A stretch of DNA of 64,000 nucleotides, from NCBI GenBank assembly GCA_031398055.1, contig JANNMS010000029.1:30519-94518 (forward strand), given 5' to 3'. The translations under genes and the position numbers were made by a program. The first letter of the stretch is position 1. Every line of letters begins with the position of its first letter. The notes under the pieces are model-generated. The model was not told where the DNA came from, ran no database searches, and was given only the letters and a program-made list of their open reading frames with translations. Positions 60,135 to 64,000 of this stretch are shown piece by piece. Source of the DNA: M3007 sp031398055 (lineage in GTDB: Bacteria; Bacteroidota; Bacteroidia; Chitinophagales; Saprospiraceae).

Positions 60135-60769
60135 TTATTCAAAATCATACCGATAAATGGGGTGTTTCAACTCGGCACCAGGCGGAATTTCAATCAGGGG
60201 TTGGATGATTCCGTCGTGCAAATCGTACACCCAACCGGACAAATGTGGGGCATTTTGGTCTTTCCATGCTCGTTGAATGATGGAGGTCGCTGCCAAATTG
60301 TGAACTTGTTCGATGACATTGATTTCAATCAGGCGATTCAGGCGGGCTCTTCGGTGGGCAAAAAATCAATCTCATCTTGGTGCAAACGGTAGACGTCTTT
60401 GATGTGGAGCAGCCATTTATTTATCAAGCCAAAAGATTTGTTGGTCATCGCCGCTTTCACCCCGCCGCAACCGTAATGCCCACAAACGATGACGTGTTTT
60501 ACTTTCAAAACTTCGACGGCGTACTGCAAAACACTCAACATATTCAGGTCGGTATGGATGCAAAGATTGGCGACGTTGCGATGAATAAAAACTTCGCCGG
60601 GAGCGGTTTGGGTGATTTCATTGGGCGGCACGCGGCTGTCGGCGCAACCAATCCAGAGGAAATCGGGGGTCTGGATATTGACCAATCTTTCAAAATATTG
60701 GGGGTCGTTTTTGACTTGATTGATTGCCCATAATTTGTTGGCAGCGAGGAGGTTGTGTGCTTTTTCCAT
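60135..60769 (-). pseudogene. can: Beta-carbonic anhydrase gene with a frameshift
   Basis: The first frame (60769 down to 60338) gives 143 residues with the zinc site of beta-carbonic anhydrases: GCADSRV (C42, D44, R46) and HYGCGG (H98, C101). It stops at EEPA. A second frame, shifted by one base near 60343, continues without a gap: RLNRLIEINVIEQVHNLAAT, SIIQRAWKDQ, SGWVYDLHDGIIQPLIEIPP, ending at a TAA at 60135-60137. Joined, the protein would have the normal length of about 210 residues. One missing base around GAAGAGCCCGCC explains it; this may be a true mutation or a sequencing error. The enzyme would interconvert CO2 and bicarbonate in the cytoplasm. Confidence 0.85.
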
Positions 60770-60857
60770 TTGATATTTTTAAAAAAGTCAACTTTGGGAG
60801 CGGCATAAATTCCGCTCTTCGGTGGAGCAAGGAAAGGGATTTTTAGCATTTTTCAAA

Positions 60858-60893
60858 TAAAAAAAGCGGTGCCCGACCGAAGTCGAGCACCGC
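60858..60893 (-). terminator. Terminator of the HYR/SprB-repeat gene
   Basis: GCGGTGC ... GCACCGC with inner GAC/GTC pairing (60866-60893) and a run of seven T residues on the minus strand, 33 bp after the stop codon. Confidence 0.8.
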
Positions 60894-60925
60894 CGTTTTA
60901 TGGTTTTGGTATTTGCAGCCGATGA

Positions 60926-63900
60926 TTAGTCGCGGAGCAAAACCAGACGTTTAGTTACCGGTGCGCTCAATTGCGAGCGGAAAGTCACCATCAAAATGCC
61001 GGAAGGCAGGCCGTCCACATCGAGACGGTTGTCGTTGTTGATGACATTTTCTGCTGAAATTGTACGCAGTGTGCGTCCGTTGGCATCGGTGATGGTGATG
61101 ATACCGTTGGACGGCATTTCACTGTCAAACATGATACGGACTTCGTTGATTGCTGGGTTCGGAACAAGTGTGAAATCAACTGCATCGACTTGAACTTGTT
61201 CGTTGCGCTCGGTTAAGCCATTGCTGTTTGCCGGTTTTGAAATGGCACAGGCAGCAGAAACAGTAATCGTTTGCGAAGCGGAACAGTCGTTGGCGTCATA
61301 AACCGTGAAGGTGTAGGTGCCGGGCAACAAGTTGTTGAAGTTGTTCGAACTCTGTTTGGTCGTCAGCGGACTTCTCTGATAACGATATGGGCTACCAGTT
61401 GCGTAAGGTGTACCACCAGTGGCATTGACTGTGATGTTGACTTTGCCAGATTGCGAACCCGGCGCGCATGTAATACTTGTGATAGAAACTGGAGCAGCAG
61501 GAGCGGCAACTACCGCAGTGGCAGTAGCTGTGCAACCATTTGCATCCGTGGCAGTCACCGTGTAAGTACCTGCGGCCAAATTCATCATCCCTTGGCAACC
61601 CGGGAAAGCGGGATCGCAAGTGCCGCTCGGACTCCATGCATAGGTTTTTGCACCTGTGCCGCCCGATGCGACTGCTTTCACTTTTCCATTTGTCAAGCCA
61701 AAGCAAGTGATATCAGTTTTGGTTGTGGTAACTGTAACCGGAGTTGTAGGCTGAGTAATCGTAGTTGATTTGATTACAGTACAACCATTCGCATCAGTGA
61801 TAGTCACGGTGTAGGCACCTGCGGCCAAACCTGGAACGGTTAAAAGTGTTGATCCACTTGCAGCACCCGCACCAGACCACAAAACTGTGTACGGAGCTGT
61901 TCCGTTAAATGGAGCAATTGTTACTGAACCCGTAGAAGCACCATTGCACAGAACGTTGGTTTTGGAAATAGTACCGTTCACCGCTGTAGGCTGTGTGATT
62001 TGGAACTGAAATGTCTTAACACAACCATTGGCATCCGTGATAAACAAAGTATAGTTGGAAGACATCAAGCCAGTTGCCATCATTGGATCCGTGCTAACAA
62101 CAACACCCCCTCCTCTTTGCCAAGAGTACATGAAAGGAGCGGTGCCACCTGCAAAACCTGTCAAGGTTGCTGTGCCATTGCTACCACCGTTGCAGGAAAC
62201 ATTGGTTGTCGTAATTGCACCAGTCATAACCGCAGAAAAAGAAACGTTCAGGGTATGAACGCAGCCGTACAAATCTGTTGCCGTGACTACGTGTGCACCT
62301 GTTCCAACACCGGTGAAAGTGCCAGAAGTTTGCGAAGGTCCGCCATCCAAAGAGTAATTGATCGTACCCGGAATGGATTGTGTGATCGTAATGATGTTGT
62401 TTGCACCTGAAGCGCAATCCAACGTGCTTGACAAAGTGAGAGCGATGTTATTTACAGTAACTGTAAACGCGCAGGTCGCTGTGTTGCCATTCACGTCTGT
62501 TGCTGTAGCGGTAACTGTGGAAGTTCCAGCTGTAAATGTTGAGCCAGAAGCTGGGCTGTAGGTAAATCCTGCAACTCCACAATTGTCTGTTGCTGTGGCT
62601 GCGTAGGTAACCACGTCATCGCAATCAGCCAGGCCATTTCGAACGATGTTCGCTGGGCAGGTAATTACAGGATTTTGGTTATCTACGACCGTAATATTAA
62701 AGGTACAATCCGGCCCAGAAAGACCGCTTGCATCTGTCGCTGTGTATTTAACTGTATAAGTACCAACTGGGAAAGAAGAACCTGGGTCATCTGCACCTGC
62801 GTAAACCGTGCCTGCCAAGTTTGGTGTGTAAGTCGTTTGAGTTACAACCAACGAAGATTGGCAGTTGTCGGAATAAACCGGCGGTGTCCAAGAAACCGGA
62901 GCGAGACATTGTCCTGCAGAAGCATTTACGTTTCTGTCAGACGGGCAAGTGCCGGGGTTCAAAGTTGGAGCAACCGGAGTCACTGTAATTGTCACTGTGC
63001 AGAGACCAGTATTTCCGTGAATGTCAGTGGCTTTGAAAGTGATGGTATTCAAGCCTTCTGGGAAATTACCATTGTAATGGTCACCCGAAGATGACAAAAC
63101 AAGGGAAGATCCGCTTTGGCTCGTTGCCATGTAAGTCGGGTTTGCTACTGGTGAGAATGTAGTAATGATTCCACAATTGTCCGTCCAAATTGGCTTGTCA
63201 ATCGACAATGGACTAGTACAAGACATTGCAGAAGCAGCTACTGTAAATGAAGCACCGCAAGCGAAACCTTCGAAATCTGCGCCTCCATCAACGACCGATG
63301 GGCCAGCAACTGGTACCTCAGTGTCATTTACTGTAACTGAAAATGTGCAAACATTCGTCAGGCTTGATGCATCGGTTGCTGTTACTGTGACCGTCGTTGT
63401 CCCAACTGCGAATGTGCTGCCAGAAGCAGGAACTGCTGCTGAAGTTACACCTGGGCAGTTGTCGGTTGGTGCTGGCAATGTGAACATCACGACTGCGCTG
63501 CAAAGACCCGCATCATTGCTAACTGGTGCAACCGTTGGGCACATCGCAACTGGTGGGATGTTGTCGGAAATTGTTACTGTGAAAGAACAAGTACCTGTAT
63601 TTCCACATGGATCGGTAGAAGTCAAAGTAACTGTTGTCATCCCAGTCGGGAATGCAAAACCAGAAGCATGACTTGGAACAACAGTTGTTGAACCGGCGCA
63701 AGCATCCGTTGCACTTGATGAGTAAGTGACTACTTTGGAACATTGACCTAGGTCAACTACGCCAACAATATTTGTTGGGCAAGTGACAACAGGTGCCACC
63801 AAATCAGTAACCGTGATCACTTGGGTAAATACCGCTGCAACCGCGTTTCCGCAATCGTCCGATACCACCCAAGTATTGGTGTAGGTGCCGGCCTGCGTGC

Positions 63901-64000
63901 AAGTCATCCCGGCCACGAACATTCCCGCTGTTTTTACAGGCGTCAATGACATATCGCAGTTGTCGGATGCCACGGGGGCTGCCGCTTGAGCGGTTGCCAA
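60926..64000 (-). CDS. HYR- and SprB-repeat T9SS cargo, 3' part
   Basis: The last 1024 residues of a protein whose start lies beyond the right edge. The first ~540 residues seen are HYR-type repeats with endings such as FPTGMTTVTLTSTDPCGNTG, and alternating blocks like CPTVAPVSNDAGLCSAVVMF. Residues about 545-900 hold SprB repeats (TNVSCNGGSNGTATLTGFAG, DITCFGLTNGKVKAVASGG). The last 80 or so form a type A T9SS sorting domain (FTLVPNPAINEVRIMFDSEM, PSNGIITITDANGRTLRTI, GLPSGILMVTFRSQ). It is a further candidate surface protein or adhesin. Its codons look A/T-richer than those of the giant adhesin. Confidence 0.88.
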   Translation of the reverse strand: MATAQAAAPVASDNCDMSLTPVKTAGMFVAGMTCTQAGTYTNTWVVSDDCGNAVAAVFTQVITVTDLVAPVVTCPTNIVGVVDLGQCSKVVTYSSSATDACAGSTTVVPSHASGFAFPTGMTTVTLTSTDPCGNTGTCSFTVTISDNIPPVAMCPTVAPVSNDAGLCSAVVMFTLPAPTDNCPGVTSAAVPASGSTFAVGTTTVTVTATDASSLTNVCTFSVTVNDTEVPVAGPSVVDGGADFEGFACGASFTVAASAMSCTSPLSIDKPIWTDNCGIITTFSPVANPTYMATSQSGSSLVLSSSGDHYNGNFPEGLNTITFKATDIHGNTGLCTVTITVTPVAPTLNPGTCPSDRNVNASAGQCLAPVSWTPPVYSDNCQSSLVVTQTTYTPNLAGTVYAGADDPGSSFPVGTYTVKYTATDASGLSGPDCTFNITVVDNQNPVITCPANIVRNGLADCDDVVTYAATATDNCGVAGFTYSPASGSTFTAGTSTVTATATDVNGNTATCAFTVTVNNIALTLSSTLDCASGANNIITITQSIPGTINYSLDGGPSQTSGTFTGVGTGAHVVTATDLYGCVHTLNVSFSAVMTGAITTTNVSCNGGSNGTATLTGFAGGTAPFMYSWQRGGGVVVSTDPMMATGLMSSNYTLFITDANGCVKTFQFQITQPTAVNGTISKTNVLCNGASTGSVTIAPFNGTAPYTVLWSGAGAASGSTLLTVPGLAAGAYTVTITDANGCTVIKSTTITQPTTPVTVTTTKTDITCFGLTNGKVKAVASGGTGAKTYAWSPSGTCDPAFPGCQGMMNLAAGTYTVTATDANGCTATATAVVAAPAAPVSITSITCAPGSQSGKVNITVNATGGTPYATGSPYRYQRSPLTTKQSSNNFNNLLPGTYTFTVYDANDCSASQTITVSAACAISKPANSNGLTERNEQVQVDAVDFTLVPNPAINEVRIMFDSEMPSNGIITITDANGRTLRTISAENVINNDNRLDVDGLPSGILMVTFRSQLSAPVTKRLVLLRD

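Noticed and set aside
1..64000. tRNA or rRNA genes
   Set aside because: I looked for tRNA-like cloverleaf ends and rRNA signature stretches in the intergenic gaps and recognised none; a covariance search (tRNAscan-SE, Infernal) would be decisive.

Overview
The window looks like a 64 kb piece of a Bacteroidota genome, most likely a filamentous or gliding Saprospiria-type bacterium. The evidence is a complete porP-gldK-gldL-gldM-gldN type IX secretion (T9SS) core, four large exported proteins with T9SS C-terminal sorting domains plus a fragment of a fifth, SprB-type and gliding-motility-associated C-terminal domains, DUF4139/DUF2911/DUF5522 families, and TAnnTTTG-like promoter -7 boxes. The species cannot be fixed from sequence reading alone.

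Layout. 1-2.8 kb (minus strand): start of a PEP/pyruvate-binding (PPDK N-terminal) protein, a UbiA-type prenyltransferase and a class I HMG-CoA reductase (isoprenoid supply). 3.1-6.4 kb (plus): a plasmid-type replicon module made of a ParF-like ParA, a small ribbon-helix-helix protein, eight 22-bp iterons and a Rep_3-type initiator. It is accompanied by five clusters of 10-bp-phased AT-rich repeats that look like a centromere, and these extend to both sides of the HMG-CoA reductase gene. 6.5-15.1 kb (minus): two T9SS cargo proteins with a sensor histidine kinase between them. 15.3-27.6 kb: a TPR/HTH lipoprotein regulator, a nucleotidyltransferase-like two-gene unit, an aldehyde dehydrogenase, an S1C protease, DUF433, OsmC, a vWA protein, DUF4139, Uma2 and DUF2911 proteins. 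28.0-50.1 kb: one 22.1-kb gene for a 7379-residue repeat adhesin with a type B sorting domain. 50.1-51.4 kb: a decayed patch with nested palindromes, a T9SS-domain fragment and an IS3 transposase remnant. 51.6-57.8 kb: DUF5522 and the T9SS core genes. 57.9-64 kb: a DUF255 thioredoxin-like protein, a frameshifted beta-carbonic anhydrase and the 3' part of a HYR/SprB-repeat T9SS cargo gene.

How it fits together. The T9SS core would export the giant adhesin, the Ycf48/MopE/SprB protein, the 906-residue Ig-like protein and the HYR protein. The unusual parts are: (i) the replicon/partition module next to genes normally called chromosomal, suggesting a chromid, an integrated plasmid or a plasmid-like chromosomal origin; (ii) the phased repeat clusters; (iii) multi-level internal duplications in the giant adhesin; (iv) short perfect palindromes inside reading frames; and (v) an unusually rich set of very long intergenic hairpins. 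No rRNA, tRNA or CRISPR array was recognised.
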